Notes under the pieces: generated by a model
Databases searched by the model: none
What the model was told of the DNA's origin: nothing
What the model saw: the letters and a program-made list of their open reading frames with translations, nothing else
Source: Lysobacterales bacterium
GTDB lineage: Bacteria > Pseudomonadota > Gammaproteobacteria > Xanthomonadales > SZUA-38
Assembly: GCA_028285525.1 (NCBI GenBank)
Contig: JANQOZ010000085.1
Coordinates: 1 to 64,000, forward strand
Direction: 5' to 3'
DNA: 64,000 bases
Translations under genes and position numbers: made by a program
Shown here: one piece after another, positions 1-7,924 of the stretch
Position numbering within the stretch: the first letter of the stretch is position 1
How the letters are laid out: each line of letters opens with the position of its first letter

Positions 1-1200
1 ATTGAGGTGATCTCCGGTGAGGAAGAGGCGCGACTGATCTATCTCGGCGTGGCGCACGGCGTGTCCGAAGAGGGTCGGCAGCGGCTCGTGATCGACATCG
101 GCGGCGGCAGCACGGAGCTGGTGATCGGCCGCGAATTCAACGCGGTGATGGTCGAGAGCCTGTTTTTCGGGTGCGTTGCCATCACCCAGAAGTTTTTTGG
201 CGACGGCCGCATCACGGCCAAACGATGGCGCAAAGCCAGCGCCGCGGTCCTGTCTGCGCTGCGCCGCTATGCGCCGCAGTTTCGGGAAATGGGCTGGCAG
301 GAGGTATTTGGCTCCTCGGGCTCAATGCGGGCGGCCGGGGCGGTATCGGTGGCTCAGGGTTGGACCGAGCATGGCATCACCACCAGCTCGGTGGCCGCCA
401 TTAAGGAACACCTGCTGAACGCAGGACACATCGATCAGATCTCGCTGTCGGGCTTAAGCGAACGCCGCCAGCCGGTGTTTGTTGGCGGGATGGTGGTCGT
501 GGAAGCCTGTATGAGCGAACTGGCGCTCGACCATGTTCTCGTGACCGACTACGCGCTGCGCGAAGGGCTGCTGTATGACCTGATCGGCCGCATCGAGCAT
601 CCGGACCCCCGGGTTGGAGCGGTACGCTCCCTGCAGCAGCGCTATCCGGTGGACAAGGCACACGCCAAAGCAGTCGCCGATACCGCTTCCGGACTTTTTG
701 ATCAGGTCGCTGGCCGCTGGCATTTGGAAGATGAGGACCGTTTCCTGCTGCGGGCGGCGGGTCAGCTCCATGAGCTGGGCTTAAGCATCGCGCACCATGG
801 CTACCACCGGCACGGCGCCTACCTGCTCGAGCATTCAGATCTCCCCGGGTTCTCCAAGCAGGAGCAGAAAATCCTCGCTGTGCTGGTTCACAGCCATCGC
901 GGCGCACCGGTTCAGGCGCTGTTCGACGAGCTGCCGGAGCGGCTGCAAAAGCGCGTCCGGCGGCTGGCGATCCTGCTCCGCCTGGCCGTGGTGTTCAATC
1001 GTGATCGTCTGCATCAGGACGTGCCGGTGGCGCGCGTCAAGGCGGCCAAGGACGAGAATCAGCTCAAGCTTCACCTGCACGAAGACTGGCTCGCGGAGCA
1101 CCCGCTGACGGCGGCGGATCTGGAGTCAGAGCAAGCGAGCCTCAATAAGATCGACGCGACGCTGAAGCTGGTTCAGGAAAACCGCGCCGAGAAGGCCTAA
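1..1200 (+). CDS. ppx: Exopolyphosphatase Ppx/GppA family, 5' truncated by window edge
   Basis: This is the C-terminal ~399 residues of a Ppx/GppA phosphatase, which removes terminal phosphates from polyphosphate (Ppx) or converts pppGpp to ppGpp (GppA). The frame is open from base 1, so the start lies upstream. The sugar-kinase-fold phosphate loop is visible early (VIDIGGGSTELVIG), followed by VFGSSGS and the DYALREGLLYDL motif that ends the ASKHA domain. An HD-like helical domain follows (GQLHELGLSIAHHGYH). Its stop overlaps the stop of convergent phoU by 4 nt. The phoU neighbour and the presence of the C-terminal helical domain favour Ppx over short GppA forms. Family assignment is firm; the Ppx/GppA choice is less so. 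Confidence 0.9.
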   Translation: MEVISGEEEARLIYLGVAHGVSEEGRQRLVIDIGGGSTELVIGREFNAVMVESLFFGCVAITQKFFGDGRITAKRWRKASAAVLSALRRYAPQFREMGWQEVFGSSGSMRAAGAVSVAQGWTEHGITTSSVAAIKEHLLNAGHIDQISLSGLSERRQPVFVGGMVVVEACMSELALDHVLVTDYALREGLLYDLIGRIEHPDPRVGAVRSLQQRYPVDKAHAKAVADTASGLFDQVAGRWHLEDEDRFLLRAAGQLHELGLSIAHHGYHRHGAYLLEHSDLPGFSKQEQKILAVLVHSHRGAPVQALFDELPERLQKRVRRLAILLRLAVVFNRDRLHQDVPVARVKAAKDENQLKLHLHEDWLAEHPLTAADLESEQASLNKIDATLKLVQENRAEKA

Positions 1201-1937
1201 GCGCCAGAGCCGGAAGCGGAACCTGCCGACGCGGGCGGGTCGACCGGCGTTTCGTCCTGGGCTGCTGCCACGACCGCCTCGACCGTCGTGTGTCGGACGT
1301 CTTTGCCTTTCACCAGATAGATGATGTATTCGGCGATGTTCTGACTGCGGTCGCCGATTCGTTCCAGCGCGCGCGCGGCCCACAGGATGTTCAGCACCGC
1401 CGGAATAGCGCGCGGATCTTCCGCCATGTAGGTGATGAGCTGGCGGGTAATGGACTCGTACTTCGCGTCGACCTTTTGGTCAGCCTGCACCACCGCTACC
1501 GCCTGCTCGACGCTCGTGCGAGCGAATGCATCCAGGACGTTGGCCAGCATGGCGCGAACGAGCTGACCCATGTGCTCGAACTCGCTCATCACGTTTTCAT
1601 GCAGCCGGTCGCCACCCATGAACTTCGCCATCTTGGCAACCCGCTCCGACTCATCGCCGATTCGCTCGAGGTCCGAGATGGTTTTGATGACCGACATCAC
1701 CAGCCGGAGCTCAGAGGCTTCCGGCTGACGCTTGGCGAGCAGGCGGGTGCACTCCTCGTCGATCTCCACCTCCTTGGCGTTGATCCGGTAGTCGTCTCGC
1801 TCGATGGTGCGGGCCTTGTCCGTATCGCCGGCGATCATGGCCTCGATCGCACCCTGGAGCTGGCCCTCAACCAGACCACCCATGGTCAAAACTTCGCTGC
1901 GAACGTGCTCAAATTCTTCGGCAAACTGTTGTGGCAT
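1197..1937 (-). CDS. phoU: Phosphate transport system regulator PhoU
   Basis: PhoU is the cytoplasmic helical protein that links the Pst phosphate transporter to the PhoR/PhoB two-component system and damps Pho signalling when phosphate is plentiful. The 246-residue product (from the ATG at 1935-1937, MPQQFAEEFEHVRSEV) has two PhoU repeats with the metal-binding signatures ISDLERIGDESERVA and ARALERIGDRSQNIAEYI. A longer frame to 2090 exists but its N-terminus looks non-coding, so the internal ATG was chosen. An acidic, proline-rich tail follows the second repeat. It converges on ppx with a 4-nt overlap and is divergent from the glycosyltransferase gene. Confidence 0.95.
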   Translation of the reverse strand: MPQQFAEEFEHVRSEVLTMGGLVEGQLQGAIEAMIAGDTDKARTIERDDYRINAKEVEIDEECTRLLAKRQPEASELRLVMSVIKTISDLERIGDESERVAKMAKFMGGDRLHENVMSEFEHMGQLVRAMLANVLDAFARTSVEQAVAVVQADQKVDAKYESITRQLITYMAEDPRAIPAVLNILWAARALERIGDRSQNIAEYIIYLVKGKDVRHTTVEAVVAAAQDETPVDPPASAGSASGSGA

Positions 1938-2094
1938 AGGGCTGGCAGTCGTGTTCCGCGTCGCTTGGATTGAGGAAGGGGCGGCCGATGAGCGACGCCC
2001 GGTCAGGAATCTCGGTCGCACGTGCAGTGTACTCTTTTTTCCAGGAACGTTGGGCGCAGTCTCGCTGCGAAGCGGTCGTCGCCATGTCATTTGG

Positions 2095-2113
2095 CCGCAA
2101 TAAATGTGTCAAC
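2095..2113 (+). promoter_or_regulatory. Candidate PHO box between phoU and the glycosyltransferase gene
   Basis: CCGCAATAAATGTGTCAAC matches the E. coli-type consensus CTGTCATAWAWCTGTCAYW at about 13 of 19 positions. The central ATAAAT and the second-half TGTCA are intact. It lies 53 bp before the GTG of the glycosyltransferase and about 160 bp from the phoU start, so it could serve either gene. Matched by eye; weaker than the sites at 7872 and 16282. Confidence 0.45.
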
Positions 2114-2165
2114 GAACCGCAATCCATCCCCGTTACGGTGTGCCGAACTGGCCAGGAGACTTCCC

Positions 2166-3317
2166 GTGGATCACGCGCGGATGCACATCGCCATCGTATC
2201 GGAGACGTACCCGCCGGAGATCAACGGTGTGGCGCTAACCGTCAGGAGCATGGTCGACAGCCTGCGGGGCCGGCACCGTGTCACCGTCATCCGTCCACGG
2301 CAAGGTGCCAAGGACACGCCGGCCGCCGATGCGAGCCTGATCGAGCATCTAACACCGAGCCTGCCAATGCCGCGCTACGAGGGCCTTCGGCTTGGCCTTC
2401 CGGCCATTCGCCGCGTGGCGAAAGTAATCAATGAATCCCGTCCGGACGCTTGCTACATCGCAACGGAAGGGCCGCTCGGCTGGAGCGCTCTGAGAGCCTG
2501 TCGGCGGCACGGCGTTCCGGTATTGACCGGATTTCATACCCGGTTTGATCAGTACATGGAGCATTACGGCGTCGGTGTCGCCGAGCGCGGCATGGCAGCG
2601 TACCAGCGAGGTTTTCACAACCGGGCAAACGGGACGCTGATTCCCACCCGCGAACTGCAGGCCGGGTTACGGAAAATGGGATATCACAACGTGATGTTGC
2701 TGCCCCGAGCTGTGGATACAAAGCTTTTTTCGCCGTCCAAACGAAGCAACGAACTCCGGCGCCGCTGGGGCGTGCCGGATAACGGACTAGCGGTGATCTA
2801 CGTCGGTCGTCTGGCCGCGGAAAAAAATATGTCGGTCGCCGTCGAGGCATTCGAAGCGATCAAGGCACGGAACCCCCGCGCCCGATTCATCCTGGTTGGA
2901 GACGGCCCGGAGCGAGCTGCCCTGCAACAGGGGCATCCTGACTACATCTTTTGTGGGCTTCAGGTGGGTGAGGCGCTCGCCACACATTATGCCAGCGCTG
3001 ACATGTTCATGTTTCCAAGCGTCACCGAGACTTTTGGCAATGTGGTTTTGGAAGCTCTGGCCAGTGCACTCCCCGTCGTGGCCTATGACTATGCCGCAGC
3101 TGCGGAACACCTGCGCAACGGCGAGAACGGTTTTGTTGTTCCCTTTAACAACCAAGACGCTTTCGTCAGCAGCGCTGCCGTGCTGGGCGGCCTCGCCGCG
3201 GACTTACCGGATCTTCGATCCGGCGCACGCGACAGTGTGGTTCATCTTGAGCCCGACAGTGTTGCTGACGAGCTGGTTGTGCTGTTTCAAGGGTTTGCTA
3301 AGGAGATGGCCGCATGA
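2166..3317 (+). CDS. GT4-family glycosyltransferase (Agt/MgtA/SqdX-like)
   Basis: Predicted cytoplasmic-face glycosyltransferase that moves a nucleotide-activated sugar to a lipid acceptor. The GT-B fold is visible: an N-terminal domain starting IAIVSETYPPEINGVA, then AVIYVGRLAAEKNMSVAVEA, FILVGDGPERAAL, and the donor-site ETFGNVVLEALAS motif. The GTG at 2166 is preferred because AGGAGA lies 6 nt upstream (2154-2159); the ATG at 2181 is too far from it. It overlaps the PAP2 gene by ATGA, indicating co-translation. With phoU, a PAP2 phosphatase and a PlcP-like gene nearby, a role in glycolipid synthesis on diacylglycerol under phosphate limitation is a reasonable inference. Alternative: mannosyl- or glucosyltransferase of another lipid. 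Confidence 0.85.
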   Translation: MDHARMHIAIVSETYPPEINGVALTVRSMVDSLRGRHRVTVIRPRQGAKDTPAADASLIEHLTPSLPMPRYEGLRLGLPAIRRVAKVINESRPDACYIATEGPLGWSALRACRRHGVPVLTGFHTRFDQYMEHYGVGVAERGMAAYQRGFHNRANGTLIPTRELQAGLRKMGYHNVMLLPRAVDTKLFSPSKRSNELRRRWGVPDNGLAVIYVGRLAAEKNMSVAVEAFEAIKARNPRARFILVGDGPERAALQQGHPDYIFCGLQVGEALATHYASADMFMFPSVTETFGNVVLEALASALPVVAYDYAAAAEHLRNGENGFVVPFNNQDAFVSSAAVLGGLAADLPDLRSGARDSVVHLEPDSVADELVVLFQGFAKEMAA

Positions 3318-3871
3318 ACGTGAACACAAGCACAACGGGATTGCTGGCACAGCATGACCATAACTTGAGTCTCTGGCTGAATCAGCTTGGAGAGATCACC
3401 GTTCTCGAACGGGCCCTGGTGCGAGTTAGTCAGCTCGGTGACGGGGTTATTTGGTATGTACTGATTCTGGGTTTGCCGTTCGTGATGGGCACTAGCTTTG
3501 TTCCCGTCTCGCTGTGCCTTGCACTCACCGCCCTGAGCGGCGTGTGGGTCTACAAGAGGATCAAGGCACACTACCGGCGCCCGCGACCGTACCGCAAGGA
3601 TCCGAACTTTCTTGCGCGCGCGGTGGCTCTCGATGAGTACAGCTTCCCGTCAGGCCACACGCTGCACGCAACGGCGTTCCTACTGGTGTTCGCCATGACC
3701 TATCCGATCCTTGCGATGCTGTTCGCGCCGTTTGCCGTCGCCACGGCGGTTTCGCGTGTCATACTGGGAATGCACTACGTGTCGGATGTATTTGCCGGTG
3801 CGGTGGTGGGTTCAGCGGTCGCCGGCTTTTGGCTCGCTTCCCTGAGCAGCCTGGGTTTCCTGAGTCTTTAA
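3314..3871 (+). CDS. PAP2-family membrane phosphatase
   Basis: A 185-residue integral membrane phosphatase of the PAP2 (phosphatidic acid phosphatase type 2 / undecaprenyl-PP phosphatase) superfamily. The three signature motifs are present: KRIKAHYRRPRP (motif 1), the PSGH signature in YSFPSGHTLHATAF (motif 2) and SRVILGMHYVSDV (motif 3, catalytic His). Hydrophobic segments lie between and after the motifs. The ATG overlaps the glycosyltransferase stop codon (ATGA). In this context it could release diacylglycerol from phosphatidate for the upstream glycosyltransferase, but members also act on undecaprenyl pyrophosphate or lipid A, and sequence alone does not decide. Confidence 0.9.
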   Translation: MNVNTSTTGLLAQHDHNLSLWLNQLGEITVLERALVRVSQLGDGVIWYVLILGLPFVMGTSFVPVSLCLALTALSGVWVYKRIKAHYRRPRPYRKDPNFLARAVALDEYSFPSGHTLHATAFLLVFAMTYPILAMLFAPFAVATAVSRVILGMHYVSDVFAGAVVGSAVAGFWLASLSSLGFLSL

Positions 3872-3889
3872 CAACGGGCGGGAAACAAC

Positions 3890-4330
3890 TTGACGACCGA
3901 TAGGCCTGCAACACTTTTTCTATGTACAGGGAATGCCTGCCGCTCTCAGATGGCGGAAGGCTGGGCGCGGCATCTTGACCCTGAGGGTATTTACCTCTCG
4001 GCGGGCATAGAGACGCACGGGCTGAATCCTCATGCGGTAGCCGTGATGCGGGAGGCGGGAGTGGATATCTCCTACCACTCGAGCAAGACGCTAGACGATA
4101 TTCCTGAAATCGACCGAATCGACCTGGTCGTTACGGTCTGTGATCACGCCAGCGAAAACTGTCCGGTATTTCCCGCCGACGCGACGGTCATCCATCGGGG
4201 CTTCCCCGATCCACCGAAGCTGGCAAAAGCATACTCAAACCCTGAGGAGCAGCTTGACTGCTACCGGCAGGTGCGTGACGAGATCAGAGAGTTTGTCGTC
4301 ACCGAGTTACCGCGCTTGACGACTGCCTAG
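3890..4330 (+). CDS. arsC: Thioredoxin-coupled arsenate reductase, LMW phosphatase fold
   Basis: Reduces arsenate to arsenite using thioredoxin. The 146-residue product has the low-molecular-weight phosphatase P-loop FLCTGNACRSQMAEGWA (Cys-X5-Arg). It also has a second Cys pair seven residues apart, VCDHASENCPVFP, corresponding to the Cys82/Cys89 redox relay of the S. aureus ArsC class, which distinguishes it from a plain protein tyrosine phosphatase. The start is a TTG at 3890 behind GGGCGGGAAA. It is third in a likely operon with the glycosyltransferase and PAP2 genes (18-nt gap). Arsenate enters through phosphate transporters, so linkage to a phosphate-starvation cluster is sensible. Confidence 0.88.
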   Translation: MTTDRPATLFLCTGNACRSQMAEGWARHLDPEGIYLSAGIETHGLNPHAVAVMREAGVDISYHSSKTLDDIPEIDRIDLVVTVCDHASENCPVFPADATVIHRGFPDPPKLAKAYSNPEEQLDCYRQVRDEIREFVVTELPRLTTA

Positions 4331-4346
4331 CCAAGGCAGTCTTTCC
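4321..4346 (+). terminator. Terminator hairpin overlapping the arsC stop
   Basis: GACTGCC and GGCAGTC form a perfect 7-bp stem around a 7-nt loop, followed by TTTCCTT. The left arm covers the last codons and stop of the arsenate reductase gene. Confidence 0.6.
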
Positions 4347-4358
4347 TTCAGCTAGCCG

Positions 4359-4784
4359 TTAGTAAGCCATCCTCGACGGTTCGCGCAAAACGCCCAGGCT
4401 GCGCTCCTGGCGCTCCTTGATTTCCTGTGCGTCCAGGCAAAGGTTGGCGATGGGTCGGGCTTCCAGCCGGGCAATCCCAATCGGCTCACCGGTGATCTCA
4501 CAGTAGCCGTAGGAGCCATCGCGGATTCGGTCCAGCGCCATGTCAATCTTCCGGATCAGCTTGCGATACCGGTCGCGGGTTCGCAACTCGAACTGCTGAC
4601 TTTCGATTCGGACCGACTCATCGGCCTCGTCACCGATTTCCGGCTGCGTGTCGCGCATGTGATCGATCGTCTGACGAGAGGCCTGCAGGAGCTCCCTGCG
4701 CCACGTCTGGAGACGCTCACGAAAGTACTCGAGCTGTGTGTCGCTCATGTAGGGCTCATCAGGTGTCCATGGGTGCGTCTTCAT
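4359..4784 (-). CDS. DksA/TraR-family RNA polymerase secondary-channel factor with incomplete zinc finger (DksA2-like)
   Basis: DksA binds in the RNA polymerase secondary channel and works with ppGpp to tune rRNA and biosynthetic promoters. This 141-residue protein keeps the coiled-coil and the C-terminal finger region, but the four-Cys finger is reduced. YCEITGEPIGIARLEARP gives Cys-X2-Thr, and NLCLDAQE gives Cys-X2-Ala, where canonical DksA has Cys-X2-Cys twice. This C-T-C-A pattern is that of zinc-independent DksA2 of Pseudomonas aeruginosa. A strong AAGGAGA lies 6 nt before the ATG at 4784, supporting the longer start over MSDTQ. Canonical DksA is presumably encoded elsewhere. Confidence 0.85.
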   Translation of the reverse strand: MKTHPWTPDEPYMSDTQLEYFRERLQTWRRELLQASRQTIDHMRDTQPEIGDEADESVRIESQQFELRTRDRYRKLIRKIDMALDRIRDGSYGYCEITGEPIGIARLEARPIANLCLDAQEIKERQERSLGVLREPSRMAY

Positions 4785-4836
4785 CAGAAGTCTCCTTCAG
4801 TCCGTTGTGGGTTGCGCCACGTTCCGTGTGAGCCGA

Positions 4837-5637
4837 CTACGCCGCAGTTGAGAGCGGTGAGTCGGTCCACCAGTGGCTGGGAAGGGTTGCGAGGCGTTCG
4901 CTGTGGTCGGCGCAGCGCCAGAGTTCAAAGCCGCCCTGCTCGAGTTCACAGATGGTTGTGCAGTGCTCTACCCAGTCGCCGTCGTTCAGGTAGGCAATGC
5001 CGTCCGCACAGCGGATATTGGCAAAGTGGATATGACCGCAGATATAGCCGTCGACAAGGAGTCCGCGAGCCTCGTTCATCGCGCGCTCCTCGAAGCATTG
5101 AATGTATTCCATGGCTTTGCTCAGGCGGCGCTTCATGCTCACCGACCATGGTGAGTAGGTCAGATCCATTCGCTGACGCGCCGAGTTGTACCAGGTGTTC
5201 AGTCGACAGCTGAAGCCGTAAAGCGTCTCACCGACACTCTCCAGCCAGCGCTTGCCCTGGCCCAACTCGTCCAGCTCATCGCCATGCCGAACGCGGTAGC
5301 GGGATCCGTCAACGGCGACGTAATCGAGCTCTCGCTGAATTTCGATGCCGCGCCACTCGGCGCCGCAGAAGGCCCGGGCTTCCTCGTCATGGTTGCCTGG
5401 CACGTAGACCACTCGAGTTCCTGAATTGGCGAGCCCCAGCAAGCGCTCAAGCACCCTCGTGTGGGTGGGATGCCAGTAGGCCCGGCTACTCATGGCTTTG
5501 ATGTCGACAATATCTCCGACAAGAAACAGCTGCCTGGCGGTTGTGGTGTTCAGCAGGTTGAGCAGGTGTCCCGCCTGGCAGTCGGGCGTGCCCAGGTGAA
5601 CATCAGAAACAAACAACGATCTGACTCGACTGTGCAT
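4837..5637 (-). CDS. PlcP-like metallophosphoesterase (phospholipase C of lipid remodelling / LpxH-like)
   Basis: A 266-residue calcineurin-type metallophosphoesterase with all metal-site blocks: SDVHLGTPDCQ, LVGDIVD, VPGNHDE, VRHGDELD and ICGHIHFA. The whole layout, including LTYSPWSVSMK and LNDGDWVEHCT, resembles PlcP, the alphaproteobacterial phospholipase C that strips head groups from phospholipids in phosphate starvation, more than LpxH. PlcP homologues are often annotated as UDP-2,3-diacylglucosamine hydrolase. GAGAGGTG precedes the ATG. It lies close to a GT4 glycosyltransferase, the PlcP partner in lipid remodelling. The CTGACATAGAT and CTGTAAC half-sites near 5731-5762 are possible but weak PHO elements. 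Confidence 0.75.
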   Translation of the reverse strand: MHSRVRSLFVSDVHLGTPDCQAGHLLNLLNTTTARQLFLVGDIVDIKAMSSRAYWHPTHTRVLERLLGLANSGTRVVYVPGNHDEEARAFCGAEWRGIEIQRELDYVAVDGSRYRVRHGDELDELGQGKRWLESVGETLYGFSCRLNTWYNSARQRMDLTYSPWSVSMKRRLSKAMEYIQCFEERAMNEARGLLVDGYICGHIHFANIRCADGIAYLNDGDWVEHCTTICELEQGGFELWRCADHSERLATLPSHWWTDSPLSTAA

Positions 5638-5953
5638 GGCGTTTCACCTCTCGCTGCGCGACCTGTAGCTAGTTGGATTCCAAAGGAAAAAGGGTTTCTT
5701 TTGGATCTTTGGCGCGAAGCTTGAGCGATTGCTGTTACAGCAGTTCTAAAAATCTATGTCAGTTTCTTTTCGGTAGTGAGGCTTACACTGGCAAAAAACG
5801 TTCGAACCTGATGGAACTTGGCATTGGCGGAGTGAATCGAGACCAAGCCGCCGGGAATTAAGGGACAGACGCTTTGGGTAGGAAAGCTGTTGCTCACCTC
5901 TTCCAAAAAAAAGGGGGGCAATCGCCCCCCTTTTTGATCGTGCTGGTTTTGGT
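5638..5953. other. Intergenic region: plcP-like promoter side and terminator of the beta-helix gene
   Basis: No credible gene. The left part is upstream of the PlcP-like gene and contains, on the minus strand, CTGACATAGAT and CTGTAACA half-sites 22 nt apart, resembling degenerate PHO repeats. The right part contains a strong hairpin terminator (separate entry). Confidence 0.5.
5904..5935 (-). terminator. Rho-independent terminator of the beta-helix gene
   Basis: On the minus strand GGGGGGC-GATT-GCCCCCC forms a perfect 7-bp G/C stem with a tetraloop, followed by eight Ts and preceded by five As. It starts 18 nt past the stop codon of the gene at 5954. The A/T flanks could also stop transcription from the other side. 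Confidence 0.85.
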
Positions 5954-7762
5954 TTACCGATTGATAGCCGGTAACCCAAACGACCATGGCTTGGTCCAGT
6001 CGTCGTTCGGGCTGGCGAACGGACCGACGTAGTTGTTGAGGTCGAAGAAGTCAGAGTCAGGCTGCTCGCCCGGTTCGGCGTCAATGCCGATGAAACCCTC
6101 GTAAACGCTTGAACCCGGTGCCGGAATGTACCCGTCGACCGTCAGGGTGGTTCCGGTCTCGATGCCCGGAAAGCCGCTGATGAAATCGCTTACGTTGTAA
6201 GGGTCGCTTGAGCTGTCTTCGAAGGGACCATTCACGCAGTCAAACAGATTGTTTGCGTAAACGTGATCGCCCGTCGGAGCTCCTGGGGTGCCGGCTGCGG
6301 TATAGGTCGGAGCGTCGTCCCAGTCGATGCACTCATCGCCGGTGCCGATAATCCAGCTATTCCACATCTTCAAGAGCGTACCGCGGCGGATTTTTGCACC
6401 GTTGTCAGCGGTAGACGCGCCGATGATACCCAAGTTGGCGAACTGGCCCTGAGAACGCGGCTCAAGGTCGAAGTTGTCTTCGTTGCTGTCAGCTTCGATG
6501 CCGCGGTCGCCAAAGCCCTCTTCCTGAAGAACCAGCGCGTACTGGACTTTCCCACGCCAGCCAAAGCCCCAGTCGATGCTGTCATCTTCTGCTCCGACGA
6601 CAATCAGGTGGCGGACGTTCGCAGTGCCGCCAAAGAACTCGATGCCGTCATCGGTCGATCGGAAAATGCTGATGTAGTCGAACACCGTACCGGCGCCAAC
6701 GCCGAACAGTGACAGACCCTGAATCTCGCGGTCGGGAAGGACCTCTCGACCGGTGTATCGGACCTGCACGTAGCGCATGCGGCCGCTTGAATCGAGATCG
6801 TTGTCCCCGCCGTACGGAAACTGGTTGAGCGCCTCGTCGGTGAGCACACAGGTAACGCTGGTATCGGTGCAGCCATTGATGGTGGCAAGACCCGTAATGA
6901 CGATACCCGCCACGTCGCCCGAGGCCGGCGTCAGAGCTGGATCAACGTCTGCTGCCGAGGTGAAAATGATCGGACTTTCCGCATTTCCCTCAGCGATGAT
7001 GTTGGCGTTCTGCTTGATGACCAAGACCGAGTTGGGTTGACCCGCAACCGTTGCTCCGGCTTCCACGTTGAGGGTGTTGGTCGTGGTGCCATCACCGATT
7101 TCTACCTGGCCGTCATAAAGCCAGAGGACGTTATTGGCCCAGGTGAGGTCTTGCGTATAGATACCGCCGGGGACACTGCAGACGCCCGCAGACAAGGCTG
7201 AGCCGCCGCCGGCTGCGCAGATCGTATCGGTGTCGGCGGTTGTCTCCGGGACTTCGTTGACGTACGGGCAGATCGAGGATGAACCTTCGACTGCACCCGT
7301 CAGATCTGCGGTGAACTCAATAGAGCCAGCAGCGATTCCGTCAAAGTCAGCTTCGGGCGTGACGTCCAGCGTAATGCGCTCGCAGCTGTGGACAGTCAGG
7401 ACGGCATCGTTGTCAAGGTTGGTCGCATTGACCGCAGCGCCTGGCACAAATGACCCGCCTGACGAAGTGATGAGAGGAACCGTGTAGGTCGTCACACCTG
7501 GGATGGGATTGAAACTGGTTGCAACCCAGATCGGACTCCCGTCAACCTCGGTGTTGGTGTAGAACGCAAAAAAAGCGGTTTTTCCGGTCCTGATGGTCTC
7601 AGGTGCTCCGGGCGCGTCAATGAAGCTGAGCTGTGCGCCGTTTCCGCCAACCTGATTTGAAAACCAGACTTCCGGGAAAGAGGTATCTACTGTCGTAGCA
7701 AACGATGTGCTGGCGCTAAGTGCTAGCGCGGCAGTCGCTGCCTTCGCGAGGATGTTGCGCAT
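5954..7762 (-). CDS. Secreted putative beta-helix protein linked to a TonB-dependent receptor
   Basis: A 602-residue exported protein: residues 1-22 are a Sec signal peptide (MRNILAKAATAALALSASTSFA). No catalytic family is recognised. The middle carries repeated Gly/Asp-rich rungs such as DDGIEFFGGTANVRHL, EDDSIDWGFGWRGK and FGDRGIEADSNEDNFDL, typical of right-handed parallel beta-helix surface proteins that accompany TonB-dependent receptors in marine bacteria. GGAGAT precedes the ATG. A good PHO-box match lies 110-128 bp upstream and a strong terminator follows, so it is probably its own phosphate-controlled unit downstream of the receptor operon. A role in binding or processing a phosphorus-containing ligand is inference. 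Confidence 0.7.
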   Translation of the reverse strand: MRNILAKAATAALALSASTSFATTVDTSFPEVWFSNQVGGNGAQLSFIDAPGAPETIRTGKTAFFAFYTNTEVDGSPIWVATSFNPIPGVTTYTVPLITSSGGSFVPGAAVNATNLDNDAVLTVHSCERITLDVTPEADFDGIAAGSIEFTADLTGAVEGSSSICPYVNEVPETTADTDTICAAGGGSALSAGVCSVPGGIYTQDLTWANNVLWLYDGQVEIGDGTTTNTLNVEAGATVAGQPNSVLVIKQNANIIAEGNAESPIIFTSAADVDPALTPASGDVAGIVITGLATINGCTDTSVTCVLTDEALNQFPYGGDNDLDSSGRMRYVQVRYTGREVLPDREIQGLSLFGVGAGTVFDYISIFRSTDDGIEFFGGTANVRHLIVVGAEDDSIDWGFGWRGKVQYALVLQEEGFGDRGIEADSNEDNFDLEPRSQGQFANLGIIGASTADNGAKIRRGTLLKMWNSWIIGTGDECIDWDDAPTYTAAGTPGAPTGDHVYANNLFDCVNGPFEDSSSDPYNVSDFISGFPGIETGTTLTVDGYIPAPGSSVYEGFIGIDAEPGEQPDSDFFDLNNYVGPFASPNDDWTKPWSFGLPAINR

Positions 7763-7871
7763 TAGGGATCTCCGTGGAACTTGGGTTTATTTGAATGAAT
7801 TGAGAGGCCGACCGTCATGCCTCAGCCCGCAAGCAGAGTAGAGTTCCATTGAGAAGGATTTATGAACAGGA

Positions 7872-7890
7872 TGTTGCAGATTTATTACAG
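7872..7890 (-). promoter_or_regulatory. PHO box upstream of the beta-helix gene
   Basis: On the minus strand CTGTAATAAATCTGCAACA matches CTGTCATAWAWCTGTCAYW at 16 of 19 positions. A third, partly similar unit, CTGTTCATAAAT, follows directly, as in tandem PhoB sites; its CATAAAT could be the -10. It lies in the 162-bp gap between the receptor gene and the beta-helix gene. Confidence 0.65.
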
Positions 7891-7924
7891 CGTGGTCGTT
7901 GCAAAAACCAGGCGCCTGGACCGC

